DNA from: UBA981 sp942490995
GTDB lineage: Bacteria; Pseudomonadota; Gammaproteobacteria; Ga0077536
Length of the DNA stretch: 64,000 bases
Assembly: GCA_942490995.1 (NCBI GenBank)
Contig: CALOBG010000031.1
Coordinates: 26,921-90,920 of the forward strand
Direction: 5' to 3'
The notes under the pieces were generated by a model. It did not search any database, was not told where the DNA came from, and saw only the letters and a program-made list of their open reading frames with translations. The stretch's first letter is position 1, and each line of letters begins with the position of its first letter. Shown here one piece after another: positions 28,001-43,000 of the stretch. Made by a program: the position numbers and the translations under genes.

Positions 28001-31000
28001 CTGCCCGGCACCGACGCCCTGGTTTCGAATGCCGATCACGTCTTCCGTGGGCGTCCCGCCAGAAGTGATCGAGACGGTCAATGTGCCGGTGTCGAAATTC
28101 GCCGAGTCGGGATCGGTCACGCCCGCAGGCGTGCCCTGATCGATAATGCGCGCGACCTCATCTTCAATGTAACTGAGCGTGCCCGTCATGTTGGTGATGG
28201 TGGGCGGCGTATTGATGTTGACGTTGATAACCTCAACATCACTCAACGCGCCACCGCCAACGTTCTGATCGTTCAGCGTAACCGTGATGGTGCTGCTGCC
28301 CGAAAAGCCGTAAAAGATATTGTTCGACAGCGCGGTGGTCAGTTCCGTGAGGGTGCCCTCGAGCGTGACCGTCTGCGAGTTGTTATTGGTAACCACCAGG
28401 CCAGGCGGGATGACGGTAACGTCGATCGTCGCACCACCCTGGTTCGACGACAGTGTCAGCAACAGGTCTTCGTTACCCGCATCAGGATCGCTGACCATGA
28501 TCTGGTTAATGAGGTTAATCGGGCTGCTGACCGCGCCGATCGATGGCGGGGACATTACGACCGGCGCGTCGTTGACTTCCGTGATCGTGACCGTCACTGA
28601 ACCGGTGCCGGTTTTCGCACCACCGGCGCCCTGCGCGCCCGCGTTCTGATCGTTGACCAGGAAGTCGATCTGCACGCTCGCCGGCGGCGTATTGCTCGTG
28701 TTGCGGTATCCGATCTGCTGCAGCACGCTGTCCACCAGCGCCGCCGTCGCATTGGCATTGAACGTCAGCAGCAGCGTTCCGCCGCTATTTGTCGTTACCG
28801 TGCCCACCGTCGTGGCCCCAATTGCAAACGTTCCGCCTTGCGTCAGCGCGGCACTCAAGGTCCCGGTACCGCTGAACACGTCATCCGCGTTCGCGCCACC
28901 GTTGCGTACCAGGCGCAACGTCGCGCCCGACCAGTTCGTGGCATCCAGCTCCGGATCGCTCAGGGTGGCATTGCTATCCAGTGCCACCGCCGCGCCATCC
29001 TCGGTGAAGCCGGGGGTGGCATCCAGGCCGGTGAATACCGGCGCATCATTGTTGGCCGTGATATTGACGGTTACCGAACCGGTGCCCGTCCTCGCACCAC
29101 CGATGCCCTGTGCACCGGCGTTCTGGTCATTGACCAGGTAATCGATTTGCACGCTGCCGGGCGGGTTGTTGTTGGTATTGCTGTACGCGATCTGCTGCAG
29201 CACGCTGTCAACCAGCGCCGCCGTCGCATTGGCATTGAACGTCAGTAGCAGCGTGCCGCCGCTGTTCGTTGTCACCGTGCCGACCGTGGTCGCGCCGATG
29301 GCAAACGTACCGCCCTGGGTCAGGGTCCCGGTCAGCGTTCCCGTGCCGCTGAACACGTCATCCGCGTTCGCACCACCGTTGCGGCTCAACTGCAGGGTCG
29401 CACCCGACCAGTTCGTCACATCCAATTCCGGGTCGCTCAACAGCGCATTGCTGTCCAGCACCACCGCCGCACCGTCTTCCGTGAAACCGACCGCACCACC
29501 GAGGTTCGTAAACACCGGCGCATCGTTGTTAGCCGTGATATTGACCGTCACCGAGCCGGTCCCCGTCAACGCACCCCCGGCGCCCTGCGCACCCGCGTTC
29601 TGGTCATTCACCAGGTAATCGATCTGCACGCTCGCCGGCGGGTTGTTGTTGGTATTGCGGTACGCGATCTGCTGCAGCACGCTGTCGACCAGCGCCGCCG
29701 TCGCATTGGCGTTGAACGTCAGCAGCAGCGTGCCGCCGCTGTTCGTTGTCACCGTGCCGACCGTCGTGCCACTGATGGCGAATGTACCACCCTGCGTCAA
29801 TACCGCACTTAAGGTTCCTGAGCCGCTGAACACGTCGTCCGCGTTAGCGCCACCGTTGCGCACCAGGCGCAGCGTCGCGCCCGACCAGTTCGTTGCATCC
29901 AGTTCCGGATCGCTCAGGGTGGCATTGTTGTCCAGTGCCACTGCCACGCCGTCCTCGGTGAAGCCGGGGGTGGCGTCCAGGCCGGTGAACACCGGCGCAT
30001 CATTGTTGGCCGTGATGTTGACCGTCACCGAGCCGGTGCCCGTCAACGCACCACCGATGCCCTGTGCACCACCATTCTGGTCATTGACCAGGTAATCGAT
30101 CTGAACACTCGCCGGCGGGTTGTTGTTGGTGTTGCTGTAGGCAATCTGCTGCAGCACGCTATCCACCAGCGCCGCCGTCGCATTCGCATCGAACGTCAGC
30201 AGCAGCGTGCCGCCGCTGTTCGTTGTCACCGTGCCGACCGTGGTCGCGCCGATGGCAAACGTCCCGCCCTGGGTCAGCGTCCCGGTCAGGGTTCCCGTGC
30301 CGCTGAACACGTCGTCCGCGTTCGCGCCACCGTTGCGCACCAGGCGCAGGGTTGCACCCGACCAGTTTGTTGCATCCAGCTCGGGGTCACTCAACAGCGC
30401 ATTGCTGTCCAGCACCACCGCCGCGCCATCTTCGGTGAAGCCGACCGCGCCACCGAGGTTGGTAAACGCCGGCGCATCGTTATTGGCCGTGATATTGACC
30501 GTCACCGAGCCAGTCCCCGTCAACGCACCACCGGCACCCTGCGCACCACCGTTCTGGTCGTTCACCAGGTAATCGATCTGAACACTCGCCGGCGGGTTGT
30601 TGTTGGTATTGCTGTACGCGATCTGCTGCAGCACGCTGTCTACCAGCGCCGCCGTCGCATTGGCGTTGAACGTCAACAGCAGCGTACCGCCGCTGTTGGT
30701 CGTTACCGTGCCCACCGTCGTCGCACCGATCGCAAACGTGCCACCCTGCGTCAGCGTCCCGGTCAGCGTCCCCGTGCCGCTGAACACGTCATCCGCGTTC
30801 GCACCGCCGTTGCGCAGCAGGCGCAAGGTCGCGCCGGACCAGTTATTTGCCACATCCAGCTCGACGTCGCTCAGCAGCGCATTGTTATCGAGAACTACGG
30901 CTGTTCCGTCTTCCGTGAAGCCGACCGCACCACCCAGGTTCGTAAACACCGGCGCGTCGTTCACCGACGTCACCGTCAAATTGATCGTCTCCATCGACGA

Positions 31001-34000
31001 CAACGGCGTATCGTCCGTCGCCGTGATCGTCAGCGTGTCACCGCCAAAGTAGTTCAGGTTGCCACGGTACTGCAGTCCGTCCAGCGCCGTGTTCAGCGAC
31101 GCGATCGTACCCGTCAGCGACAGCGTCCCGTCCGAACCGTCCGTGTCCGCCGACCCACCCAGTCCCACCAGGCCGTTCGGCGTCAGCGTCCCGTTCGTCA
31201 CCGTCAGATCCACCGTCAGCGTCGTATCGTCCAGATCCGACACCTGGAACCCGTTACCCACGCCAACGCCCGCATCAAAATCAAACGTCAGAAACGTGTC
31301 TTCCGCCACCGTCTGGTTCGCAACACCAGCGCCGTCGTCCAGCACCACGTCCGGACGATCCGAGGCCGTCACCGTCACCACGTCGATGTCCGTCTGCACA
31401 CCACCCAAGGTGCCCGTGTTGCCCAGATCGCTCGTCGTCACCGTCAGCGTCTGCGCACCCGCCGTCGAGGTGTTGTAGATCAAGCCATCCAGCGCCGCGT
31501 TCACCGCCACCAGCGTGCCCGTGATGTTCAGCGTCCCGTCCGAACCGTCCGTATCGCCCGTCAGACCCGCCACACCACTCAGCGTGAACGTACCCCCACC
31601 CGCCGATGTCGTCAGTTGTACATTCACGTTCAGACCACCGGCATCCACATCCGTGATACTGATCTGGTTCGTGTTCATCGTGTTGAACACCAGGTTCACG
31701 CTCGTCTCCGCCGACTGCATCGTGCTCTGTAGCACATTCACCGGCGCATCGTTGTTCGAGGTGAGGTTGACCGTCACCGAGCCACTGCCCGTCAACGCAC
31801 CACCGGCGCCCTGTGCACCACCGTTCTGGTCATTCACCAGGTAATCAATCTGCACGCTTGCCGGCGGCGTGTTGCTCGTGTTGCTGTATCCGATCTGCTG
31901 CAGCACGCTGTCCACCAGCGCCGCCGTCGCATTCGCGTTGAACGTCAGCAGCAGCGTGCCGCCGCTGTTCGTCGTCACCGTACCGACTGTCGTGGCACCA
32001 ATCGCAAACGTAGCGCCCTGGGTCAGCGCCGCACTTAAGGTTCCCGACCCGCTGAACACGTCGTCCGCGTTCGCACCGCCGTTGCGTACCAGGCGCAACG
32101 TCGCACCCGACCAGTTCGTGGCATCCAGCTCCGGATCGCTCAGGGTCGCGTCACCATCCAGCACCACCGCGGCGCCATCCTCGGTAAAACCGACCGCACC
32201 ACCGAGACCCGTAAACACCGGCGCATCGTTTGTCGCCGTGATATTGACCGTTACCGAGCCGCTGTCCGTCAGCGCGCCACCCGCACCCTGCGCACCAAGA
32301 TTCTGGTCATTCACCAGGTAATCGATCTGCACGCTGCCGGGCGGGTTGTTGTTGGTATTGCTGTACGCGATCTGCTGCAGCACGCTGTCCACCAGCGCCG
32401 CCGTCGCATTGCCGTTGAACGTCAGCAGCAGCGTACCGCCGCTGTTCGTTGTCACCGTGCCGACCGTCGTGGCACCGATCGCAAACGTCCCGCCCTGGGT
32501 CAGCGTCCCGGTCAGCGTTCCCGTACCGCTGAACACGTCGTCCGCGTTCGCGCCACCGTTGCGGCTCAACTGCAGGGTCGCACCCGACCAGTTCGTGGCA
32601 TCCAGTTCCGGATCACTCAACAGCGCGTCACTGTCCAGCACCACCGCCGCACCGTTCTCCGTGAAACCGACCGCACCACCGAGGTTGGTGAACGTCGGCG
32701 CATCATTGTTCGCCGTGATATTGACCGTCACCGAGCCGGTACCCGTCAGCGCACCCCCGGCGCCCTGCGCACCGGCGTTCTGATCGTTGACCAGGTAATC
32801 GATCTGCACGCTCGCCGGCGGCGTATTGCTCGTATTGCGGTACGCAATCTGCTGCAGCACGCTGTCGACCAGCGCCGCCGTCGCATTACCGTTGAACGTC
32901 AGCAGCAGCGTACCGCCGCTGTTCGTTGTCACCGTGCCCACCGTTGTCGCACCGATGGCGAATGTACCACCCTGCGTCAATGCCGCACTTAAGGTTCCTG
33001 AGCCGCTGAACACGTCGTCCGCGTTCGCACCACCGTTGCGTACCAGGCGCAGGGTTGCACCCGACCAGTTCGTACCGTCGAGCTCGGGATCGCTCAGGGT
33101 CGCGTCATTGTCCAGCACCACCGCGACACCGTCTTCGGTGAAGCCGACCGCACCACCGAGACCCGTAAACACCGGCGCATCGTTGTTGGCCGTGATGTTC
33201 ACCGTCACCGAGCCGGTACCGGTCAGCGCGCCGCCGATACCCTGCGCACCGCCATTCTGGTCATTCACCAGGTAGTCGATCTGAACACTCGCCGGCGGGT
33301 TGTTGTTGGTGTTGCTGTAGGCGATCTGCTGCAGCACGCTGTCCACCAGTGCCGCCGTCGCGTTGGCGTTGAACGTCAGCAGCAGCGTGCCGCCGCTGTT
33401 CGTTGTCACCGTGCCGACCGTGGTCGCGCCGATGGCAAACGTCCCGCCCTGGGTCAGCGTCCCGGTCAGGGTTCCCGTGCCGCTGAACACGTCGTCCGCG
33501 TTCGCGCCACCGTTGCGCACCAGGCGCAGGGTTGCACCCGACCAGTTTGTTGCATCCAGCTCGGGGTCACTCAACAGCGCATTGCTGTCCAGCACCACCG
33601 CCGCGCCATCTTCGGTGAAGCCGACCGCGCCACCGAGGTTGGTAAACGCCGGCGCATCGTTATTGGCCGTGATATTGACCGTCACCGAGCCAGTCCCCGT
33701 CAACGCACCACCGGCACCCTGCGCACCACCGTTCTGGTCGTTCACCAGGTAATCAATCTGAACACTCGCCGGCGGATTGTTGTTGGTATTGCTGTACGCG
33801 ATCTGCTGCAGCACATTGTCCACCAGCGCCGCCGTCGCGTTACCGTTGAACGTCAGCAGCAGCGTACCGCCGCTGTTAGTCGTCACCGTGCCGACCGTCG
33901 TGCCACTGATGGCGAACGTGCCGCCCTGTGTCAGCGTCGCCGTCAGCGTTCCCGTACCGCTGAACACGTCATCCGCATTCGCGCCGCCGTTGCGCAGCAG

Positions 34001-37000
34001 GCGCAAGGTCGCGCCGGACCAGTTGTTCGCCACATCCAGCTCGACGTCACTCAGCAGCGCATTGTTATCGAGAACTACGGCTGTTCCGTCTTCCGTGAAG
34101 CCGACCGCACCACCCAGGTTCGTAAACACCGGCGCGTCGTTCACCGACGTCACCGTCAAATTGATCGTCTCCATCGACGACAACGGCGTATCGTCCGTCG
34201 CCGTGATCGTCAGCGTGTCACCGCCAAAGTAGTTCAGGTTGCCACGGTACTGCAGTCCGTCCAGCGCCGTGTTCAGCGATGCGATCGTACCCGTCAGCGA
34301 CAGCGTCCCGTCCGAACCGTCCGTGTCCGCCGACCCACCCAGTCCCACCAGGCCGTTCGGCGTCAGCGTCCCGTTCGTCACCGTCAGATCCACCGTCAGC
34401 GTCGTATCGTCCAGATCCGACACCTGGAACCCGTTACCCACGCCAACGCCCGCATCAAAATCAAACGTCAGAAACGTGTCTTCCGCCACCGTCTGGTTCG
34501 CAACACCAGCACCGTCGTCCAGCACCACGTCCGGACGATCAGACGCCGTCACCGTCACCACGTCGATGTCCGTCTGCACACCACCCAGCGTGCCCGTGTT
34601 GCCCAGATCGCTCGTCGTCACCGTCAGCGTCTGCGCACCCGCCGTCGAGGTGTTGTAGATCAAGCCATCCAGCGCCGCGTTCACCGCCACCAGCGTGCCC
34701 GTGATGTTCAGCGTCCCGTCCGAACCGTCCGTATCGCCCGTCAGACCCGCCACACCACTCAGCGTGAACGTACCCCCACCCGCCGATGTCGTCAGTTGTA
34801 CATTCACGTTCAGACCACCGGCATCCACATCCGTGATACTGATCTGGTTCGTGTTCATCGTGTTGAACACCAGGTTCACGCCCGTCTCCGCCGGCTGCAT
34901 CGTGCTCTGTAGCACATTCACCGGCGCATCGTTGTTCGAGGTGAGGTTGACCGTCACCGAGCCACTGCCCGTCAACGCACCACCGGCGCCCTGTGCACCG
35001 GCGTTCTGGTCATTCACCAGGTAATCAATCTGCACGCTTGCCGGCGGCGTGTTGCTCGTGTTGCTGTAGCCGATCTGCTGCAGCACGCTGTCCACCAGCG
35101 CCGCCGTCGCATTCGCGTTGAACGTCAGCAGCAGCGTGCCGCCGCTGTTCGTCGTCACCGTACCGACTGTCGTGGCACCAATCGCAAACGTAGCGCCCTG
35201 GGTCAGGGTCCCGGTCAGGGTTCCCGTGCCGCTGAACACGTCGTCCGCATTGGCGCCACCGTTACGTACCAGGCGCAGCGTCGCGCCCGACCAGTTCGTG
35301 GCATCCAGCTCCGGATCGCTCAGGGTCGCGTCGTTGTCCAGCACCACCGCGGCGCCATCCTCGGTGAAACCGACCGCACCACCGAGACCCGTGAACACCG
35401 GTGCATCGTTCGTCGCCGTGATGTTGACCGTTACCGAGCCGCTGTCCGTCAGCGCGCCACCCGCGCCCTGCGCACCAAGATTCTGGTCATTGACCAGGTA
35501 ATCGATCTGCACACTCGCCGGCGGGTTATCGTTCGTATTGCTGTACGCGATCTGCTGCAGCACGCTGTCCACCAGCGCCGCCGTCGCATTGCCGTTGAAC
35601 GTCAGCAGCAGCGTGCCGCCGCTGTTCGTTGTCACCGTGCCGACCGTGGTCGCGCCGATGGCAAACGTACCGCCCTGGGTCAGGGTCCCGGTCAGCGTTC
35701 CCGTGCCGCTGAACACGTCATCCGCGTTCGCACCACCGTTGCGGCTCAACTGTAAGGTCGCACCCGACCAGTTCGTCACATCCAATTCCGGGTCGCTCAA
35801 CAGCGCATTGCTGTCCAGCACCACCGCCGCACCGTTCTCCGTAAAGCCGACCGCACCACCGAGGTTCGTGAACACCGGCGCATCGTTGTTAGCCGTGATA
35901 TTGACCGTCACCGAGCCGGTACCCGTCAACGCACCCCCGGCGCCCTGCGCACCCGCGTTCTGGTCGTTGACCAGGTAATCAATCTGCACGCTCGCCGGCG
36001 GCGTGTTACTGGTATTGCGGTACGCAATCTGCTGCAGCACGCTGTCCACCAGCGCCGCCGTCGCATTGGCGTTGAACGTCAGCAGCAGCGTGCCGCCGCT
36101 GTTCGTTGTCACCGTGCCCACCGTTGTGGCACCGATCGCAAACGTCCCGCCCTGTGTCAGGGTCGCACTTAAGGTTCCTGAGCCGCTGAACACGTCGTCC
36201 GCGTTAGCGCCACCGTTGCGCACCAGGCGCAGCGTCGCGCCCGACCAGTTCGTACCGTCGAGCTCGGGATCGCTCAGGGTCGCGTCATTGTCCAGCACCA
36301 CCGCGACACCGTCCTCGGTGAACCCGACCGCACCACCGAGCCCCGTAAACACCGGCGCATCGTTGTTCGCCGTGATGTTCACCGTCACCGAGCCGGTGCC
36401 CGTCAGCGCACCACCGATGCCCTGCGCACCGGCGTTCTGGTCATTGACCAGGTAATCGATCTGAACACTCGCCGGCGGGTTGTTGTTGGTGTTGCTGTAG
36501 GCAATCTGCTGCAGCACGCTATCCACCAGCGCCGCCGTCGCGTTGGCATCGAACGTCAGCAGCAGCGTACCGCCGCTGTTCGTCGTCACCGTGCCGACTG
36601 TCGTCGCGCCAATCGCGAACGTCCCGCCCTGGGTCAGGGTCCCGGTCAGGGTTCCCGTGCCGCTGAACACGTCGTCCGCGTTCGCACCACCGTTGCGGCT
36701 CAACTGCAGGGTCGCGCCCGACCAGTTCGTTGCATCCAGTTCCGGATCGCTCAACAGCGCATTGCTGTCCAGCACCACCGCCGCGCCATCTTCGGTGAAG
36801 CCGGCCGCGCCACCGAGGTTGGTAAACGCCGGCGCATCGTTATTGGCCGTGATATTGACCGTCACCGAGCCGCTGCCCGTCAACGCACCACCGGCACCCT
36901 GCGCACCGGCGTTCTGGTCATTCACCAGGTAGTCGATCTGAACACTCGCCGGCGGGTTGTTGTTGGTATTGCTGTACGCGATCTGCTGCAGCACATTGTC

Positions 37001-40000
37001 CACCAGCGCCGCCGTCGCGTTACCGTTGAACGTCAGCAGCAGCGTACCGCCGCTGTTAGTCGTCACCGTGCCGACCGTCGTGCCACTGATGGCGAACGTG
37101 CCGCCCTGTGTCAGCGTCGCCGTCAGCGTTCCCGTACCGCTGAACACGTCATCCGCATTCGCGCCGCCGTTGCGCAGCAGGCGCAAGGTCGCGCCGGACC
37201 AGTTATTTGCTACATCCAGCTCGACATCGCTCAGCAGCGCATTGTTATCGAGAACTACGGCTGTTCCGTCTTCCGTGAAGCCGACCGCGCCACCCAGGTT
37301 CGTAAACACCGGCGCGTCGTTCACCGACGTCACCGTCAAATTGATCGTCTCCATCGACGACAACGGCGTATCGTCCGTCGCCGTGATCGTCAGCGTGTCA
37401 CCGCCAAAGTAGTTCAGGTTGCCACGGTACTGCAGTCCGTCCAGCGCCGTGTTCAGCGATGCGATCGTACCCGTCAGCGACAGCGTCCCGTCCGAACCGT
37501 CCGTGTCCGCCGACCCACCCAGTCCCACCAGGCCGTTCGGCGTCAGCGTCCCGTTCGTCACCGTCAGATCCACCGTCAGCGTCGTATCGTCCAGATCCGA
37601 CACCTGGAACCCGTTACCCACGCCAACGCCCGCATCAAAATCAAACGTCAGAAACGTGTCTTCCGCCACCGTCTGGTTCGCAACACCAGCACCGTCGTCC
37701 AGCACCACGTCCGGACGATCAGACGCCGTCACCGTCACCACGTCGATGTCCGTCTGCACACCACCCAGCGTGCCCGTGTTGCCCAGATCGCTCGTCGTCA
37801 CCGTCAGCGTCTGCGCACCCGCCGTCGAGGTGTTGTAGATCAAGCCATCCAGCGCCGCGTTCACCGCCACCAGCGTGCCCGTGATGTTCAGCGTCCCGTC
37901 CGAACCGTCCGTATCGCCCGTCAGACCCGCCACACCACTCAGCGTGAACGTACCCCCACCCGCCGATGTCGTCAGTTGTACATTCACGTTCAGACCACCG
38001 GCATCCACATCCGTGATACTGATCTGGTTCGTGTTCATCGTGTTGAACACCAGGTTCACGCCCGTCTCCGCCGGCTGCATCGTGCTCTGTAGCACATTCA
38101 CCGGCGCATCGTTGTTCGAGGTGAGGTTGACCGTCACCGAGCCACTGCCCGTCAACGCACCACCGGCGCCCTGTGCACCGGCGTTCTGGTCATTCACCAG
38201 GTAATCAATCTGCACGCTTGCCGGCGGCGTGTTGCTCGTGTTGCTGTAGCCGATCTGCTGCAGCACGCTGTCCACCAGCGCCGCCGTCGCATTCGCGTTG
38301 AACGTCAGCAGCAGCGTGCCGCCGCTGTTCGTCGTCACCGTACCGACTGTCGTGGCACCAATCGCAAACGTAGCGCCCTGGGTCAGGGTCCCGGTCAGGG
38401 TTCCCGTGCCGCTGAACACGTCGTCCGCATTGGCGCCACCGTTACGTACCAGGCGCAGCGTCGCGCCCGACCAGTTCGTGGCATCCAGCTCCGGATCGCT
38501 CAGGGTCGCGTCGTTGTCCAGCACCACCGCGGCGCCATCCTCGGTGAAACCGACCGCACCACCGAGACCCGTGAACACCGGTGCATCGTTCGTCGCCGTG
38601 ATGTTGACCGTTACCGAGCCGCTGTCCGTCAGCGCGCCACCCGCGCCCTGCGCACCAAGATTCTGGTCATTGACCAGGTAATCGATCTGCACACTCGCCG
38701 GCGGGTTATCGTTCGTATTGCTGTACGCGATCTGCTGCAGCACGCTGTCCACCAGCGCCGCCGTCGCATTGCCGTTGAACGTCAGCAGCAGCGTGCCGCC
38801 GCTGTTCGTTGTCACCGTGCCAACCGTCGTCGCGCCAATCGCAAACGTCCCGCCCTGGGTCAGGGTCGCACTCAAGGTCCCCGTGCCGCTGAACACGTCG
38901 TCCGCGTTCGCGCCGCCGTTGCGGCTCAACTGCAAGGTCGCACCCGACCAGTTTGTTGCATCCAGTTCCGGATCGCTCAACAGCGCATTGCTGTCCAGCA
39001 CCACCGCCGCACCGTTCTCCGTGAAACCGACCGCACCACCGAGATTGGTAAACACCGGCGCATCGTTTGCAGTCGTAATATTCACCGTCACCGAGCCGGT
39101 ATCTGCCAGCGCTCCACCGGAACCCTGCGCACCGGCGTTGCCGTCGTTGAACGACCAGTCGATTGTCACACTCGCCGGCGGATTGTTGTTGGCGTTGCTG
39201 TAACCGATCTGCTGCAGCACGCTGTCGACCAGTGCCGACGTCGCATTGGCGTTGAACGTCAACAGCAGCGTACCGCCGCTGTTCGTCGTTACCGTACCGA
39301 CGGTCGTTGCACCGATGGCAAACGTACCGCCCTGCGTCAATGCGGCACTCAAGGTCCCCGTGCCGCTGAACACGTCATCCGCGTTGGCGCCACCATTACG
39401 AGCGATGGTCAACGTCGCGCCCGCGTAGTTGCCGTTATTCGCATTCAATGCATCAAGTTCAGGATCGGACACGACAGCCGCGCCGTCGAGCACGATCGCG
39501 GGACCGCTTTCCGCAAACAGCACTGGGCCCGCATTGACGACTAAAACCGGCGCGTCGTTCACTGCGATCACGCTCAACGTCGCGGTACCCGTCGCCTGGC
39601 CCGGTGCGAGGCCGGTGCCCTGTGCGAATCCCGGACCTGTATTGCCATCACTGAACAGGTAATCCAGAGCAACCGACGACGGTGGACCGTTGCTGACGTT
39701 GTTATAGGTCACACGCTGCAGAACATCGTTGACCAACGCCGTAGTCGCCGTCGCCGCGGCGCTGGTGAAGGTAATCGTCAAGGTCCCGCCGACATTGGTG
39801 AATGTCGCGAACTGGTTGCCGCCGAGGTCTTCCAGCGCCGCGCCGTTGACCGCAAAACTCGCACCACCGGTATTGAACCCGAACGAGTCGTCGGTGTTGG
39901 TCCCGCCTTGGCGCGCTAGGATCAGCGAAGCACCCTGGAAATTACCCAGACCGCCGTTCAGCGCAGCCAGCTCGGCGTCGGCGACTGCTACGTCGGCATC

Positions 40001-43000
40001 GATCACCACCGGGCCCGCGCTTTCGACGAAGGTGCCGCCACCGTTCAGGGCCGTTATGACCGGCGCGTCATTGCGCGCCTCGATGTTGATCAGGACGTTG
40101 TTGCTGCCGGCTTCTGAGCTGCCGTCGCCGCTCAGCCCGGGGTCAACCCCAAAATTGCCACCGTCATTGACAGTCACCGTGAACGTCGTGGTTGCAGCAG
40201 GAACGTCGTTGTTGTTCAGATAAACGACAGTCCCACCACTGGCTCCGATCAGCAGATTATTGATCTGGGCAGCGGTACCGGTGACCGTAACATTTGCCGT
40301 GCCGTTGTTGACGATGCCGACGCCGGTCGTACCGGCGCCTACCGTCACCGTCCCCTCGCCCACGGAGAGGTTTGCGGTCAGGGTTCCGACACCGGCATCC
40401 ACGTCGGTGACGGTGAATCCCGCGCCATGCAGATTGAGCCCCACGCCTTCCTGCACGTTCTGCGCCGCTCCAGGCGCAGTGACCACCGGCGCGTCGTTCG
40501 CCGCCTGCACGGTGATGGTCGCCGTGGCGAGACCGCCGGGAACGCTGTCGCTGGACACGCCCTGGTCATCGCGTACGACCACGTCGATCAGGCGTGCGAC
40601 CTCGCTCGGCGTATCCGAGGTGTTGTTGAACCGCACGGAATTCAAAACCGTCTGGAACGACGCGGCGGGCGCGCTGCCACCCGAAGCGGTGATGAGTAAT
40701 ACGCCGGTGGCGGCGTTGTAAAACACCATGTCCGCGCCACCCACATCGCCGGTCGCGCTGAGTACGTCGGCGCCAAGCTGAAACGTGCCCGCCCGGATTG
40801 TCACCGTCATCCGATCAAGGGGATCCATGTCCAGATCGGTGACCAGAACATTGTTGAGGTTGTGGATCGCTATCAGCCCACTGCCAAAAGCACCACCACC
40901 AACATCCTCGGTAAACGTATTGGCAAAATTGTTACCTGCCCCGGCGGTATCGAGGTCAACGACCGGCGGTGTACTGACGCCAACGAAAGCGGTCGCGACA
41001 GCGCTGAGATTGTTTGCACCGGCACCATCGTCAACGGTGAAAGTAATCACACGCTGAGTTGTGTCGGCCGCCATCGGACTCGCGTTGTTGACATAGGTCA
41101 CGCTTGCCAGGGCAGCGCGGAAGTCGGCGATGGATGCGCTGCCACCGGATGCTGACAAGGTCAGCGTATTGGCGGCGCCGACGGCAAAGACGACCTGGTC
41201 GACAGCACCGGAACCGACCCCGGCGAGGACATCGTCGCCGCCGTTCAGCGGGTTGGTAACGGCAATCGTGATCGACGCCAGGGTCGGCGAATCGATGTCG
41301 TTGAGGGCGAAATCGCCATCCAAGATTGCAACCGGGACCCCGCCGACCGCGAAACCGGTTGTGTAGTCGGGCAACCCGGCGCCGCTGCTGTTATCGGCGT
41401 CCAGAACAAGGGTCGGGTTGTCGTTGACCGCGGTGATATTGATGGTGGTGCTGTTGCTGCCTTCTTCATCCGCCGGGCCCCCGCTCAGACCCGGATCGGT
41501 ACCACTGGCACCACCGTCATTGACGGTTACCGTGAAATTCGTGGATGCAGCCGGCGCCTGTACCGTGCTGTAGTCGATGAGCCCGGTGCCGGCACCGGTC
41601 AACAGTGCATCGAGCTGCGACTGCGTGCCGGTAACCGTGACCGATGCGCTGCCGTTGCCACCGATCACCGCGGTACCGGAATCGCCGACCGTCACGTTAA
41701 TCGTGCCCTGCGCAACGGCCAGCGTCGCGGTCAGGATGGCCGCCGGTCCGGCATCGACGTCCGCTACGGTAAAACCCTGGCCGTGCAGGGCCAGCACGAC
41801 ATCTTCGGTCGCCGCCAGTGGCGCGCCCGGCGCGCCGACAACCGGCGCCTCGTTGACGTTAGTAACAGTGATCTGAACCGGCGCCGTGCCGAAGTTGACC
41901 CCGTCACTGGTGGCAGCAACCGTGATGTCGTAGACGTTGTCGCCACCGATATCGCCGGCCATTTCGGCGTCCGGCGGATTGAGGAAACGCAGTACACCAG
42001 TCGCTGCATCAATCGAAAACAGGACGCCATCGCCGCCCGGCACTATCGAATACGTCAGGGCGTCGCCGGGCAAATCAGCGTCCGTCGCGGTGATAATTCC
42101 AACCGCCGTGGTGTTTTCAGCAACTGAAAACGGCCCCGCTCCGGCCACGACCGGAACAAATTCGTCAACCGGACCGATCTGAACGGTGACGTTCTGCACC
42201 GTCGACTGGTTGGGTGCGCCGTTATCGTCGACCTGCACCTGCAGCGTCAACTCGGCGCGCGCCTCGCGATCGAGCAGGGTGTTATCGGCGACCGAAATCG
42301 CTCCGGTCACCGCGTCGACGGTGAACGCCGAGGCGCCGCTACCGCCGACGATGGAAAACCTGAGGTTGCCAACCGGCGTGTCGACATCCGTTGCGGTAAG
42401 CGTGCCGACGGCCGCGCCGACCATGCTATTCTCAGTCACCAGGAATGACGTCGGAGAGGTGAACTGTGGTGCGTCGTTGACATCGGTGACATTGATGGTG
42501 ACGGTTTCTGCGTCGATGCCGCCCTGGTTGTCAGAGACCTGAACCTGTAGCGTGATTTGAGTAAGAGATTCGAAATCTAGTCCGGAAGGATCGGCGATGC
42601 TCAGCACGCCCGTAGCCGCATTAATGGCGAAGACACCCGATTCATTGCCACCGACGATAGAGAACGTTAGATTGCCAAGCGGCGTATCGGTATCTGATGC
42701 GGTCAGCGTGCCGACGACGGTACCGGCTATACTGTTCTCAGCCACCTGAAAACTAGTCGGCGAGGTGAATAGCGGTGCGTCGTTGACATCGCTGACATTG
42801 ACGGTCACGGTCTCGGTGTCGATACCGCCTTGGTTGTCCGTAACCTGAATCTCAAGCGCGAATTGTGTAACGGTTTCGAAATCGAGCCCCAAGGTATTAG
42901 CGATGGTCAGCGTGCCGGTAGTAGCATTGAGGGCAAAAAAACCCGCCTCGTTGCCGCCAACAATAAAGAACCGCAAATCATTAGGTGGCATATCGGCATC

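Noticed and set aside
28650..39670. Long series of open frames on the forward strand opposite the adhesin
   Set aside because: They recur with the same 477-bp and 3180-bp period as the adhesin codons, lack Shine-Dalgarno sites and encode Pro/Val/Ser-rich low-complexity strings; they are antisense shadows of a GC-rich repeat gene.
28560..40070. CRISPR-like or satellite repeat array
   Set aside because: Repeat length (477 bp) and perfect frame conservation show protein-coding modules; there are no short direct repeats with spacers.
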